Origin: Asanoa iriomotensis
Lineage (GTDB): Bacteria > Actinomycetota > Actinomycetes > Mycobacteriales > Micromonosporaceae
NCBI RefSeq assembly: GCF_016862515.1
Contig: NZ_BONC01000009.1
Coordinates: forward strand, 1 to 64,000
Reading direction: 5' to 3'
DNA length: 64,000 nucleotides
A program made the position numbers and the translations under genes. Positions 31,142 through 38,918 of this stretch are shown here, piece after piece (within the stretch, counting starts at the first letter, position 1; each line of letters begins with the position of its first letter). Below the pieces are notes generated by a model, which saw nothing but the letters and a program-made list of their open reading frames with translations, had not been told where the DNA came from and made no database searches.

Positions 31142-31531
31142 GCCCGGCACTGTAGACCTCATGTCCCGTCGGGAGGTCCCACTCCTCCGGCATGGACCAT
31201 CATGCTTGTCTGTGGCGCGTTCGGCGTCTGGCGTCCGGCGAGAGTGAGCGTGTGTGCTGTTCATCGAGGAGCGTGGCCGCGGCCGGCCGCGTTGGTCCGC
31301 CTCGCGGTGGCAGGCGTGGCGGCGTTCGCCATCGTGGCGGACCGCCGTCGGCTGGGAGCGGATCGATGCGGTCGACCGTGACAAGGAAGGCGAGGTTCGG
31401 CTGCGCCTGAAAGCACGGCGCGTCCAGGTCAGCGACCCGGGCTGCGCCGTACCCGATGAGCGTCTTGGGTTTCTGCCTCGCCAATCCACATCGCCGGTCC
31501 GCCCTCGACACCCGAACCAGACAGAAACCAG
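31142..31531. other. Intergenic region of about 390 bases, no supported gene
   Basis: It separates divergent genes. Open frames exist on both strands but have Arg- or Pro-biased, patternless translations and no good ribosome binding sites. I see no tRNA, repeat or clear operator. A decayed gene cannot be excluded. Confidence 0.5.
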
Positions 31532-32329
31532 ATGCGTATGCGCAGAGTGGATGTCCGACGCGACGGCGTCACGCTGTCGTGCCTCGACGGCGGGACGGGT
31601 GACACGGTTGTCCTGCTGCACGGGCTGGCCGGAAGCGCCCGGGAGATGCTGGCCCCCGCCGAGTCCCTGCTGCCCAACCACCATGTCATCGCGGTGGACC
31701 AGCGGGGTCACGGCCATTCCACGCGGCGCCCGCAGGACCTTTCCCGGCAGGCGTACGTCGATGACGTGCTTGCCGTCGTCGACCACCTCGCCGCCGGTCA
31801 ACCGGTCACGCTGGTGGGGCAGTCGATGGGCGGACACACGGCGATGCTGGTCGCGGCGCGGCATCCGGGGCTCGTGCGCCGGCTGGTCATGGTGGAGGCC
31901 GGCGTCGGAGGCGACGCTCCGGAGGACTACCCGGCCAAGCTCGGGGGTTGGTTCGCTTCCTGGCCGGTGCCGTTCCCCGACCTGGCGGCGGCGACTGACT
32001 TCCTCGGCTCGACCCCGATCGCCCTGTCCTGGAGCCGTGATCTGGAGGAGCGTGCCGACGGGCTGTGGCCCCGCTTCGAGCCCGACGTCATGCGAGCCGC
32101 CATCGCCGCGGTCGCGGAGGAGGCGCGGTGGGAAGAATGGCAGACCATCAAGGCCCCAACCCTGCTCGTACGCGGCCAGCACGGCACCATGAAGACCGCC
32201 GAAGTCGAGCGGATGCGCGCGTTGCGCCCCGACGTGCAGCACGTCGTCGTTCCGAACGCCGGCCATGACGTACACCTGGAGCAACACGGAGCTTGGACAC
32301 GCGTGCTGAACGCATTTCTCGACCGTTGA
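31532..32329 (+). CDS. Alpha/beta hydrolase
   Basis: A 265-residue hydrolase of the alpha/beta fold. The oxyanion region VVLLHGLAGS (about 26-35), DQRGHGHS (about 56-63), nucleophile S98 in LVGQSMGGH, and the catalytic His in NAGHDVHLE (about residue 247) are intact. The acid is probably the Asp or Glu in the LLVRGQHGTM turn region. There is no signal peptide, so it acts in the cytoplasm on an unknown ester, amide or similar substrate. It lies 14 bases before the lipoprotein gene in the same direction and may share its transcript. A second ATG six bases downstream is an alternative start. Confidence 0.9.
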   Translation: MRMRRVDVRRDGVTLSCLDGGTGDTVVLLHGLAGSAREMLAPAESLLPNHHVIAVDQRGHGHSTRRPQDLSRQAYVDDVLAVVDHLAAGQPVTLVGQSMGGHTAMLVAARHPGLVRRLVMVEAGVGGDAPEDYPAKLGGWFASWPVPFPDLAAATDFLGSTPIALSWSRDLEERADGLWPRFEPDVMRAAIAAVAEEARWEEWQTIKAPTLLVRGQHGTMKTAEVERMRALRPDVQHVVVPNAGHDVHLEQHGAWTRVLNAFLDR

Positions 32330-32343
32330 CGATGGAGGTGGCC

Positions 32344-32841
32344 GTGCGGAAGTTGGTCGTACTCGTGGGAGTCTTTGCCGCCTTGACGGCCTGCACGTCG
32401 GTTGGCGACGTTGGCCGATACAAGCGCTACCAGGTTCGCTCACCGGCGATGGAACCCACGATCCCGGAAGGGTCGACGGTCACCGCCACGAAGGTGAAGC
32501 CGGGCGAATACCGTCCGGATGCCGGTGACCTCGTCGTCTTCGACCCGCCGGACAGGCCGGGCTGGAACCCTGACGGACGTCCGCGGATCCTGCGCGTGGT
32601 GGCGGTGCCGGGCGACATGATCGCGTGCTGCGACCCACAGGGCCGGATCACGCTCAACGGGACCGCACAGGACGAGCCCTACGCCAGGGTGTCGGAGTTC
32701 GATCCGCCGAAGGCGTTCGAGGCCATCACCGTGCCGGTCGACGAACTCTTCCTCCTCGGCGACTCCCGTGGCATGGCCAACGACTCATCGTTCAACGGAA
32801 CGGTCCCGCTCACGACCGTCATCGGCGTGATCAAGACCTAG
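32344..32841 (+). CDS. Signal-peptidase-I-like lipoprotein lacking catalytic residues
   Basis: A 165-residue protein with the S26 (signal peptidase I) fold but placed on a lipoprotein signal: MRKLVVLVGVFAALTAC, with lipobox Cys17. The Ser box reads RSPAMEPTI, so the catalytic Ser is Ala35. The Lys box reads RILRVVAVPGD, so the catalytic Lys is Leu83. The later box FLLGDSRGMANDSS is conserved. The fold is therefore kept while the Ser/Lys dyad is lost, pointing to a non-catalytic binding or scaffolding role on the outer face of the membrane. GTG at 32344 is chosen because GGAGGT lies five bases upstream; an ATG at 32332 overlaps that site. Convergent with the next gene, no terminator seen. Confidence 0.85.
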   Translation: MRKLVVLVGVFAALTACTSVGDVGRYKRYQVRSPAMEPTIPEGSTVTATKVKPGEYRPDAGDLVVFDPPDRPGWNPDGRPRILRVVAVPGDMIACCDPQGRITLNGTAQDEPYARVSEFDPPKAFEAITVPVDELFLLGDSRGMANDSSFNGTVPLTTVIGVIKT

Positions 32842-32843
32842 CT

Positions 32844-33746
32844 TCATACGGGCGGTTGGCGCTCACCATCGGTCAGGTGGATGTGCTCCAGGCCGGGGTT
32901 GAAGGCGGCCACGTGGTCCGCGGTGCCGTGGTGCGGCTTCGACGGTGTGAAGCGGCCTTCGCTGACCGCCGCGTCGTAGGCCCCACCGTAGAGATACTCG
33001 GCGAGGATTCCGGTGACCCGGTGCTCGGCCGCCCAGGCGAGTCCGGCGTCCGCGGTCTCGAACACGGCGCTGGCGTATCGGGCACGATCACCGTGGAAGA
33101 TCCAGACGGTCGGAGTGTGCTGATCGTTCGTGGGGCGGCGACGGAGGCCTTCGGGCGTGAACGAGAACGCGTCGGGAAACGCGCCTGGCCGGTGACGCGC
33201 GGCGAGAACGACGGGCTCCGGGTGTACGCCACGCGCGTTCCACAGGTGGATGCAGATCAGGTCGTCGTCCGGGTCTGCCGTGGTGTAGGCAAGCGTCTTG
33301 GGGTAGGCGGGGTTCGTGCCCCCGATCCACAGTGACGGCGTCCCGAACGTCTCGACGACATCGGACAGTGTGCGGTCCCGCGCGAGCCACGCGCCGATGT
33401 CCGAGGCGAACTTGCGACGCTCCACCGTCGACAACGCCCGGTCCAGGTCGAGCCAGCCGCACCGATGGGCGACCTCGGCGTAGACGGACGCCGTGGCGTC
33501 ACGCAGTCCCTCTGCCGGCAGGACGAAACTGTAGGCACCCCGGACGCCTGTGGCGATGAAGGCATGACGGTCGCGCAGCGCGTCGCACTCCGCCCGCCAT
33601 CGCGTCAGGGTGCCGTCCACCGCGGCCATCGCCTCGAGCAGCAGCCGTTCGACGATCTCGTCCGAGCCATACATGCCAGGGCGACGAAGCACATCGTTCA
33701 CGCGCTCGCGGTGATGCCGGTGCACCTCACCTTCACCGCTACTCAT
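32844..33746 (-). CDS. DUF7710-like domain protein
   Basis: A 300-residue cytoplasmic protein. The C-terminal 90 residues (IFHGDRARYASAVFETADAG, TGILAEYLYGGAYD, then FTPSKPHHGTADHVAAFNP) match a small actinobacterial domain I know as DUF7710-like. The N-terminal 200 residues form an unassigned domain beginning VNDVLRRPGMYGSDE, with a Trp/Cys-containing core and the central TPSLWIGGTNPAYPKTL. Its ATG overlaps the coaD stop codon (ATGA), so the two are translationally coupled, although no biochemical link is obvious. It converges on the signal-peptidase-like gene with two bases between stop codons. Confidence 0.7.
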   Translation of the reverse strand: MSSGEGEVHRHHRERVNDVLRRPGMYGSDEIVERLLLEAMAAVDGTLTRWRAECDALRDRHAFIATGVRGAYSFVLPAEGLRDATASVYAEVAHRCGWLDLDRALSTVERRKFASDIGAWLARDRTLSDVVETFGTPSLWIGGTNPAYPKTLAYTTADPDDDLICIHLWNARGVHPEPVVLAARHRPGAFPDAFSFTPEGLRRRPTNDQHTPTVWIFHGDRARYASAVFETADAGLAWAAEHRVTGILAEYLYGGAYDAAVSEGRFTPSKPHHGTADHVAAFNPGLEHIHLTDGERQPPV

Positions 33747-34174
33747 CTGCGCGTGCGGTTCAGCGCTCGTGCGGCCGTGGACGACACCGTTGTCAGTTCG
33801 GGTCGGGCCGGGACGAACAACGTCGCTATACCAAGGTTCTCGTTCATCGCGGCCAGTTCGGACTCGTATCGGAGGTCGCCGGCGTCGCGGATGCCGCGAA
33901 CGATCACGGCGGCCTGGTGGTCGCGACAGAAGGTCGCGGTCAGGCCCGACCATTCTGTTGCTTCCACGTTGCTCCAGCTCGGCGGGAGCAACTCGCGCAG
34001 CGCCGCCAACCGTTGGGCCGGTGCGACCGTTGGGTGTTTGTCCGCGTTGACGGCGACCAGGACCGTGACCCGCGCGAAGAGGTGCCTGACCCGGTCGACG
34101 ACGTCCACGTGGCCGGCGGTGAAGGGATCGAAGGTTCCCGGATAGACCGCATGCGCACCCGGCCTGCGATCCAT
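33743..34174 (-). CDS. coaD: Phosphopantetheine adenylyltransferase paralogue
   Basis: A 143-residue nucleotidyltransferase. It catalyses transfer of AMP from ATP to 4'-phosphopantetheine in coenzyme A synthesis, if it is a true CoaD. Landmarks: YPGTFDPFTAGHVDVVDR (ATP-binding TxGH at 19-22), NADKHPTVAPAQRLA, VIVRGIRDAGDLRYESELAAMNENL (two parts, about 90-114) and the VSSTAAR end. The protein is 15-20 residues shorter than usual, mostly at the C-terminus. Actinobacterial coaD normally lies beside rsmD and rpmF; none is here, so this may be a second copy. Its stop overlaps the next gene's start. Confidence 0.85.
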   Translation of the reverse strand: MDRRPGAHAVYPGTFDPFTAGHVDVVDRVRHLFARVTVLVAVNADKHPTVAPAQRLAALRELLPPSWSNVEATEWSGLTATFCRDHQAAVIVRGIRDAGDLRYESELAAMNENLGIATLFVPARPELTTVSSTAARALNRTRR

Positions 34175-34249
34175 CCGTTCAAGATACCGTGGGGCACAAA
34201 CCGCTTGGCGTGGCCGAAAAACGCCAACATCGACATCGCCGTCAAATGG

Positions 34250-34276
34250 GTTTCGGGTCGGGCGGGTCCGGGGTAC
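34250..34276 (+). promoter_or_regulatory. Stress sigma-factor (SigB/SigH-like) promoter
   Basis: GTTT (34250-34253), 17 bases, then GGGTAC (34271-34276) is a very good fit to the actinobacterial general-stress promoter pattern. It lies 40 bases before the ATG of the ribosome-hibernation-like gene, where stress control is expected. Confidence 0.6.
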
Positions 34277-34315
34277 ACGACCCTTGATCGTTTGTTGTCG
34301 ACTCGAGGAGGTCTG

Positions 34316-34645
34316 ATGAGTGGCGTCGCCAACCCGGCCACGGTCGAGCAGTGCCTGCGCATGGGCACCGGCTTCACCCAGGGCGACCGGGCCTGGATCG
34401 CCGAGCAGTTCGGTCCGTTGGACGCCCGCCTCGCATCGTTCGACGCTGACGCGACCGACCTCGAGATCTCGGTGAAGGACCGCCAGTCCCCCGGTCAGAA
34501 GGTCACCCTGGAGTGCTGGACGCCCGGCCTGGACAAGATCGTCACCACGTCGAGCGAGGACGACCTGCACGCCGCGGTCATGGACGTGCGCGACGACCTG
34601 CGCCGCCGCCTGACCGACGCCAAGGGCCGCCGCAGCCCGCGATGA
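34316..34645 (+). CDS. HPF/RaiA-like ribosome hibernation domain protein
   Basis: A 109-residue protein resembling the N-terminal S30AE domain of ribosome-hibernation promoting factors. The pattern beta-alpha-beta-beta-beta-alpha is visible: AEQFGPLDARLASFDADATDLEISVKDR (in two parts), then KVTLECWTPGLDKIVTTSSEDDLHAAVMDVRDDLRRRL at about 62-99. Such proteins bind the decoding region of the 30S subunit during stasis. It lacks the C-terminal dimerisation domain of long HPF. GAGGAGG seven bases upstream fixes the ATG. A stress-type promoter lies upstream, consistent with a stationary-phase role. Confidence 0.75.
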   Translation: MSGVANPATVEQCLRMGTGFTQGDRAWIAEQFGPLDARLASFDADATDLEISVKDRQSPGQKVTLECWTPGLDKIVTTSSEDDLHAAVMDVRDDLRRRLTDAKGRRSPR

Positions 34646-34746
34646 GCTGAGCAGGGCTTCCACATTCTGATCGGTCGGGTCGGCCGCCGCTGTCCCGTCC
34701 GGACGGGCGATCCGCGCGCACTCCCGGGGCCGTAACCTGGCCCGTC

Positions 34747-36072
34747 GTGACAGTTGATCAAGAGGCGGCGGCACCGGCACGCCGCCGCCGACGCGGTGTG
34801 CTGCTGGCGCTGTCGGGTGCGGTCGTCGCCGTCGCGCTCGCGGTGCCCGCAGCCATCGCGTGGACCTCGGCGAAGCCGTCGCAGCCCGCCGCCGCGGCAT
34901 CGCCCTCGCCCACCGCGGCCGCGTCGCCCAAGGCCGGCGATCCCCCCGAGGCCCGGCTCGCGTGGGCCCGCGAGCGGATCAGGGAAACGCTCGCGGAGAT
35001 GAGCGCGGCCATGATGTCCGGCGACCGGGCGGCGTTCACGGCGGCGGCGGGCGACACGGCGACCCGCGCGGCGCTCGACCAACGATTCCGGTCGCTGCGC
35101 GCGCTCAAGATCGTCTACTTCTCCCTGGCTCTCGACAGCGGCCCGTTCAAGGGCCGGATCGTCGACGGCCGTCAGGAGTGGGGGTTCACGGTCGCCCTGG
35201 ACCACTGTCTCGGTGGCCCCCAATGCTCGATCGACAAGCTGTTGATCGAGACCACCTGGCGGGACTCGGACGACGGCTTCCGGATCGTCGGCATCGGCAC
35301 CGCCAACGCCGACCAGAACGGCCCGCACCCGTGGGAGGTCAGCACGCTGACGGCGGCGGTCGGCTCCCGCGCCGTGGTCGCGGCGCCGCCGGCGTACGTC
35401 GCGCAGGCGCGCGCCTTCCTGCCCGTCGCCGAGCGCGCGGCGAAGATCGCCGACAAGTACCGGCTCGACGGCACGAACGGCACCTACATCGTCTACCTCG
35501 CCGGTCAGAAGGAATGGCAGACCTGGTTCGGCGGCAACCTCAAGGACTGGGTGGTCGGCTACGCGATACCGGCGACCGAGCGGCGATCCGACATAGTGCT
35601 GCGCTTCGACGCGATCGCCAGCGGCGACGCCGAGTCCGTGATGAAACATGAGATGGGGCACGTCGCGACGCTCGCCGGCCGCGACTACAACCAGTTCCAG
35701 GGCCCGATCTGGTGGGCCACCGAGGGCATCGCCGAACACATCGCGTGGGACGGCCGCAGCAACAACGCGTACGACGGGCGGCAGGCGGTGCGGCGTTACC
35801 TGCGCGAGAAGCAGTTCGCCGGCGACCCGGCAATGGTCATGCCGAACGACGACGCGGCCGACTGGGAGATCGACGGCGCGTACGGCATCGGCTTCTACTA
35901 CATCCGTTGCATCGCCGACCGGTACGGGCCGGAGAAGATGCTGGCGTTCAGCGAGGCAATGCTGCGCGGCGAGAAACCCGCGGCGCAGGCCGCCGCCGAC
36001 GTCCTCGGTGGCAGCTGGCCGGACATCTCGAAGCGCTGTCTGGCCTACACCCGCGATGCGGTCGGAGCCTGA
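34747..36072 (+). CDS. Membrane-anchored HExxH metallopeptidase-like protein
   Basis: A 441-residue protein. A basic N-terminus and one hydrophobic segment (about 18-38) form a signal anchor, followed by an Ala/Pro/Ser linker. The outer region has a nuclear-transport-factor-like part (about 70-200), then a gluzincin domain: HEMGH (H300-H304) in VMKHEMGHVATLAG and a second Glu in WWATEGIAEHIAWDGR (about 323-338). This matches the peptidase MA-like pattern, so zinc binding and proteolysis are likely. Start is GTG at 34747. It overlaps the converging TetR gene by 28 bases. The target is unknown. Confidence 0.82.
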   Translation: MTVDQEAAAPARRRRRGVLLALSGAVVAVALAVPAAIAWTSAKPSQPAAAASPSPTAAASPKAGDPPEARLAWARERIRETLAEMSAAMMSGDRAAFTAAAGDTATRAALDQRFRSLRALKIVYFSLALDSGPFKGRIVDGRQEWGFTVALDHCLGGPQCSIDKLLIETTWRDSDDGFRIVGIGTANADQNGPHPWEVSTLTAAVGSRAVVAAPPAYVAQARAFLPVAERAAKIADKYRLDGTNGTYIVYLAGQKEWQTWFGGNLKDWVVGYAIPATERRSDIVLRFDAIASGDAESVMKHEMGHVATLAGRDYNQFQGPIWWATEGIAEHIAWDGRSNNAYDGRQAVRRYLREKQFAGDPAMVMPNDDAADWEIDGAYGIGFYYIRCIADRYGPEKMLAFSEAMLRGEKPAAQAAADVLGGSWPDISKRCLAYTRDAVGA

Positions 36073-36644
36073 GGGGCCCCGAGTCGGCCGAGCAGCAGCG
36101 CGAGGCGGCGGTCGTGCTCCTGGCGCGGGAGGCGCCCGCCGCGGGTCAGTGACACGAGCCCGTGCAGGCCGCTCCAGAGCACCTCCGCCAACAGGTCCTC
36201 GTCGTCGTTCGCGGCGAAGGGACGGACCACCTGGCGCAACTCGTCGAACCCGGCCTGCAAGGCCTGCGGCGCCTCGGCGGTCGCGAAGGGCAGGCTGACC
36301 GCCTGGTTGAACATCGCGTCGTAGAGCGCCGGACGGTGCTCGGCGAACGCGACATAGGCCGCCGCGACGTTGGCCAACGCCCGCCGCGGGCTGCGCGTCG
36401 ACGTGCGGGCGGCCCGCATCTCGGCGGCGAGGTCGGCGAACCCCTCCACCGCCACCGCCGCCACGATCGCGTCCTTGCCCTTGAAGTGGCTGTAAAGCAC
36501 GGGCTGGCTGTATTCGACACGTTCCGCGAGCCGCCGGGTCGTGACCGCTTCCCAGCCCTCGGCCTCGGCCAACTCCCGGGCCGCGCTGACGATCAACCGT
36601 TCGCGGTCGGCTCGTTCGCGCTCTCGCCGCGCGTGTATCGACAT
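36045..36644 (-). CDS. TetR-family regulator
   Basis: A 199-residue TetR-type repressor. The N-terminal helix-turn-helix (about 14-60) contains WEAVTTRRLAERVEYSQPVLYSHFKGKDAIVAAVA. The C-terminal domain is the WHG-type (TetR_C_33-like) fold, with LWSGLHGLVSLTRGGRLP. It is divergent from a DUF4267 membrane-protein gene, with an inverted repeat between them, so it very likely represses that gene and itself. Overlaps the end of the converging metallopeptidase gene. Confidence 0.92.
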   Translation of the reverse strand: MSIHARRERERADRERLIVSAARELAEAEGWEAVTTRRLAERVEYSQPVLYSHFKGKDAIVAAVAVEGFADLAAEMRAARTSTRSPRRALANVAAAYVAFAEHRPALYDAMFNQAVSLPFATAEAPQALQAGFDELRQVVRPFAANDDEDLLAEVLWSGLHGLVSLTRGGRLPRQEHDRRLALLLGRLGAPQAPTASRV

Positions 36645-36654
36645 GACCGCAATC

Positions 36655-36667
36655 CTAGCACCGCTAG
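36655..36667. promoter_or_regulatory. Operator between TetR and DUF4267 genes
   Basis: CTAGC-ACC-GCTAG is a perfect inverted repeat in the 39-base gap between the divergent genes. Further CTAGCA half-sites follow at 36666 and near 36705. It is the probable TetR binding site. Confidence 0.6.
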
Positions 36668-36683
36668 CACTGAGGGCGGCGCT

Positions 36684-37082
36684 ATGTTAGCGTCGACCCA
36701 GTTCCTAGCAGCGCGTTTCATGCTCACCCCTGTCGCGTACGGCCTGGCCATCGTCCTGGACCTGCTGGTCGCCTTCATCGGTGCCCGGTTCCTGCTGCAG
36801 CCCGAAGCCGCCGCAACCGGCTACGGCGTGCCCGCCAAACCCGGCGCCTATCTGACCGTCAAGGGCCTGCGCGACCTCAGCTACGGCATCCTCGGCCTGG
36901 CCCTGCTCGCCTTCGCCGGCCCGCTGGCGGCAGCCTGGTTCATGCTGGTCGTGGCCCTGAACCCGCTCGGCGACACCCTGATCGTGCTGCGCAACGGCGG
37001 CACCAAGGCCGTCGCCTTCGGCATCCACTTCGCCACGGCCGTGGTGGTCCTGATCAGCGCCGCGCTACTGTTCGCCGTCTGA
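36684..37082 (+). CDS. DUF4267 small membrane protein
   Basis: A 132-residue integral membrane protein with four helices (about 16-38, 60-82, 84-100, 108-131). The conserved loop RFLLQPEAAATGYGVPAK marks the DUF4267 family, which has no known reaction. Its gene is divergent from a TetR repressor and probably induced by the repressor's ligand; small membrane proteins in such pairs often take part in solvent or drug tolerance, though this is inference. The start may be ATG at 36720 (MLTPVAYG) instead of 36684, because homologues begin close to that point. Confidence 0.8.
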   Translation: MLASTQFLAARFMLTPVAYGLAIVLDLLVAFIGARFLLQPEAAATGYGVPAKPGAYLTVKGLRDLSYGILGLALLAFAGPLAAAWFMLVVALNPLGDTLIVLRNGGTKAVAFGIHFATAVVVLISAALLFAV

Positions 37083-37294
37083 CCGCCCGTCCTTGAGGCT
37101 CCGCAACGTCTCGACCTTGCTCTCCGCATCCTGCCGGGAGTACGTGCCTAGCACCGACAGAGGCATCGCGTCGACGCCGCCGACGAAACGGACGACCGAA
37201 CGGCAGAGCGGCAAGCCTCTGCGCGGTGCCGTCCACCGTGCAGAGCGCGATCGCGCTTCAGCGCCTCGTTCACCCCGCTGCTCGTCGGGCCATG

Positions 37295-37728
37295 ATGAGC
37301 GACGTCGGCGACGTCAGCCTCTCCCCCGCCGCGTTCGCCGACGTCTGCCGTTCGTGGCCGGCCAACTGCTCCGACCGTGGGTCGGCGCCGCGATGAACCG
37401 CCACAAGAAGCTGCTTACGCTGGTTTGACCGCGGCTCGATCCTGCTGGTCGTCTACACCGCCTTCAGCGCCAGCGTGGTCGGCGGGATCTGGGGCAGCGT
37501 CGCCGTACCCGACCTGCTGGTCCTGGTCGCGGTCGTGCTCCTGGCCGCGGTGCTGGGGACGCTCGCCGCGCTGCGGTCGGCCGCGACGACAAGGTGGCCA
37601 TCGCGTTCTGCGGCTCGACCAAGAGCGTGCCCGCGGGCCTGCCGATGTCCTGGCCGGCCGCTGGGCCTTACCTCCCGATCCGGGCCCCGCCCACGTCGGC
37701 TGAATTCTCCGGGTTCGTCGAGCGCTGA
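37295..37728 (+). pseudogene. Frameshifted remnant of a bile acid:sodium symporter-like gene
   Basis: Pieces of one protein appear in successive frames: DVSLSPAAFADVC, then LPFVAGQLLRPWVGAAMNRHKK, then WFDRGSILLVVYTAFSASVVGG and LLVLVAVVLLAAVLG, then DDKVAIAFCGSTKSVPAGLPM. In this order they match the second half of SBF-like (bile acid:sodium symporter family, YfeH-type) transporters, including the FCGSxKS signature. At least three frameshifts separate them and the N-terminal half and the true C-terminus are missing. The bases 37083-37290 between it and DUF4267 may be further debris: on the minus strand a frame contains RFVGGVDAMPLSVLGTYSR, which I cannot assign. Confidence 0.75.
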
Positions 37729-38909
37729 GTGGTCGGGCGATGGTTTCCGGCCTTGGTGACGAGGGCGGCGAGCACGGTGGTTATCGGCACGGCGGCGATC
37801 AAGCCCAGGGTGGCGACGGTGGTGCGCACCAGTTCCTGAGCGACGAACTCGCTGGTGACGGACTCGACCGTGGACCGGCTGCCGGCGACGACGAGGAGCA
37901 CCACCTGCAGGGACGCGCCGGCGTACGCGAGGACGATGGTGTTGACGGTCGAGGCGATGTGCGCCCGGCCGACGCGGATGCCGCCCTGGTAGAGCTGGCG
38001 GTGGGTGAGGTTTGGGTTTGCCCGTGCCAGTTCGGCGACGGTCGCCGCCTGGGTGACGGTGACGTCGTCGAGCACCCCCAGGGAGCCGATGATGATGCCG
38101 GCCAGCAGCAGGCCGCGGAGGTCGATGGCGCCGTAGGTGAGGTAGACGTCGACGGCGGCGTCGTCTCCAGCGCCGGTCATGTGGGTGAGGGCGATGGCCA
38201 GCGAGCCCATGGCGCCGGTGAGGACGAGGCTGGCCAGGGTGCCGAGCACCGCGACGGACGTCTGTGCCGTGAGCCCGTGGGTGAGGTACAGGACCACGAA
38301 CATGATCAGAGCGGCGCCGACGACGGCCACGAGCAGCGGCGAGTGGCCGGCGAGGATCGCCGGAAGGATGAAGCCCAGCAGCACGGCGAAGCTGACGCCC
38401 AGACCCGCCAGCGCGGCGAGGCCGCGCCAGCGGCCGAATGCCGCGATCACGATCGCGAACACGGCGACGAGCCACAGCAGGGGTGTGCCGCGCTGGTGCT
38501 CCACGATCGTGTAGATGGCGTCTTCCGGGTTCAGTCCGTCGACGAGCGGCGAGACGATCACGTTGTCACCGATCTCGACCGACGGTGCGCCGCCACCGCT
38601 CGAGAGGTCGACCTCGGCCGACGTGCCATCCGCGGGGCCGTCGTCGAAGCTGACCGTGGCCGTGCCGCATTGACCGCTTGGCGCCGCGGCCTCCGGCGTC
38701 TCGGTGGCGGGCGAGCACGGTAGCTCGACGATGCGCGTCACGGTCGCGTGGTAGCGCGGGACCGGATCGACGGCGTTGCGCGACGGCGACCGTTCCGGCC
38801 AGAGCAGGACGGCGGACACCAAGGCCGTCAGGAACGACGGCACCAGGATCGCGGCGAGGACGACGCGCAGGCGGCTGCCCGATCTGGCGACGGTGGGGTG
38901 GTCGCGCAC
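37668..38909 (-). CDS. YibE/F-family membrane protein
   Basis: A 413-residue polytopic membrane protein. One N-terminal helix (about 15-36) is followed by an extracellular domain of about 100 residues, then seven or eight helices. The family motif GIIIGSLGVLDDVTVTQAATVAELARANP (in two parts, about 265-293) is intact. YibE/F proteins are widespread, mostly in Gram-positives; they have been proposed to export or import small molecules but no substrate is settled. Start is GTG at 38909. It lies nine bases after the CDF transporter gene on the same strand, which suggests co-transcription and perhaps a role in metal or ion homeostasis. Its end overlaps the transporter remnant. Confidence 0.9.
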   Translation of the reverse strand: MRDHPTVARSGSRLRVVLAAILVPSFLTALVSAVLLWPERSPSRNAVDPVPRYHATVTRIVELPCSPATETPEAAAPSGQCGTATVSFDDGPADGTSAEVDLSSGGGAPSVEIGDNVIVSPLVDGLNPEDAIYTIVEHQRGTPLLWLVAVFAIVIAAFGRWRGLAALAGLGVSFAVLLGFILPAILAGHSPLLVAVVGAALIMFVVLYLTHGLTAQTSVAVLGTLASLVLTGAMGSLAIALTHMTGAGDDAAVDVYLTYGAIDLRGLLLAGIIIGSLGVLDDVTVTQAATVAELARANPNLTHRQLYQGGIRVGRAHIASTVNTIVLAYAGASLQVVLLVVAGSRSTVESVTSEFVAQELVRTTVATLGLIAAVPITTVLAALVTKAGNHRPTTQRSTNPENSADVGGARIGR

Positions 38910-38918
38910 GCCGGAAGA

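Noticed and set aside
31200-31531. Transposase-like fragment
   Set aside because: No DDE motifs, terminal repeats or target duplications can be seen; translation has no recognisable pattern.
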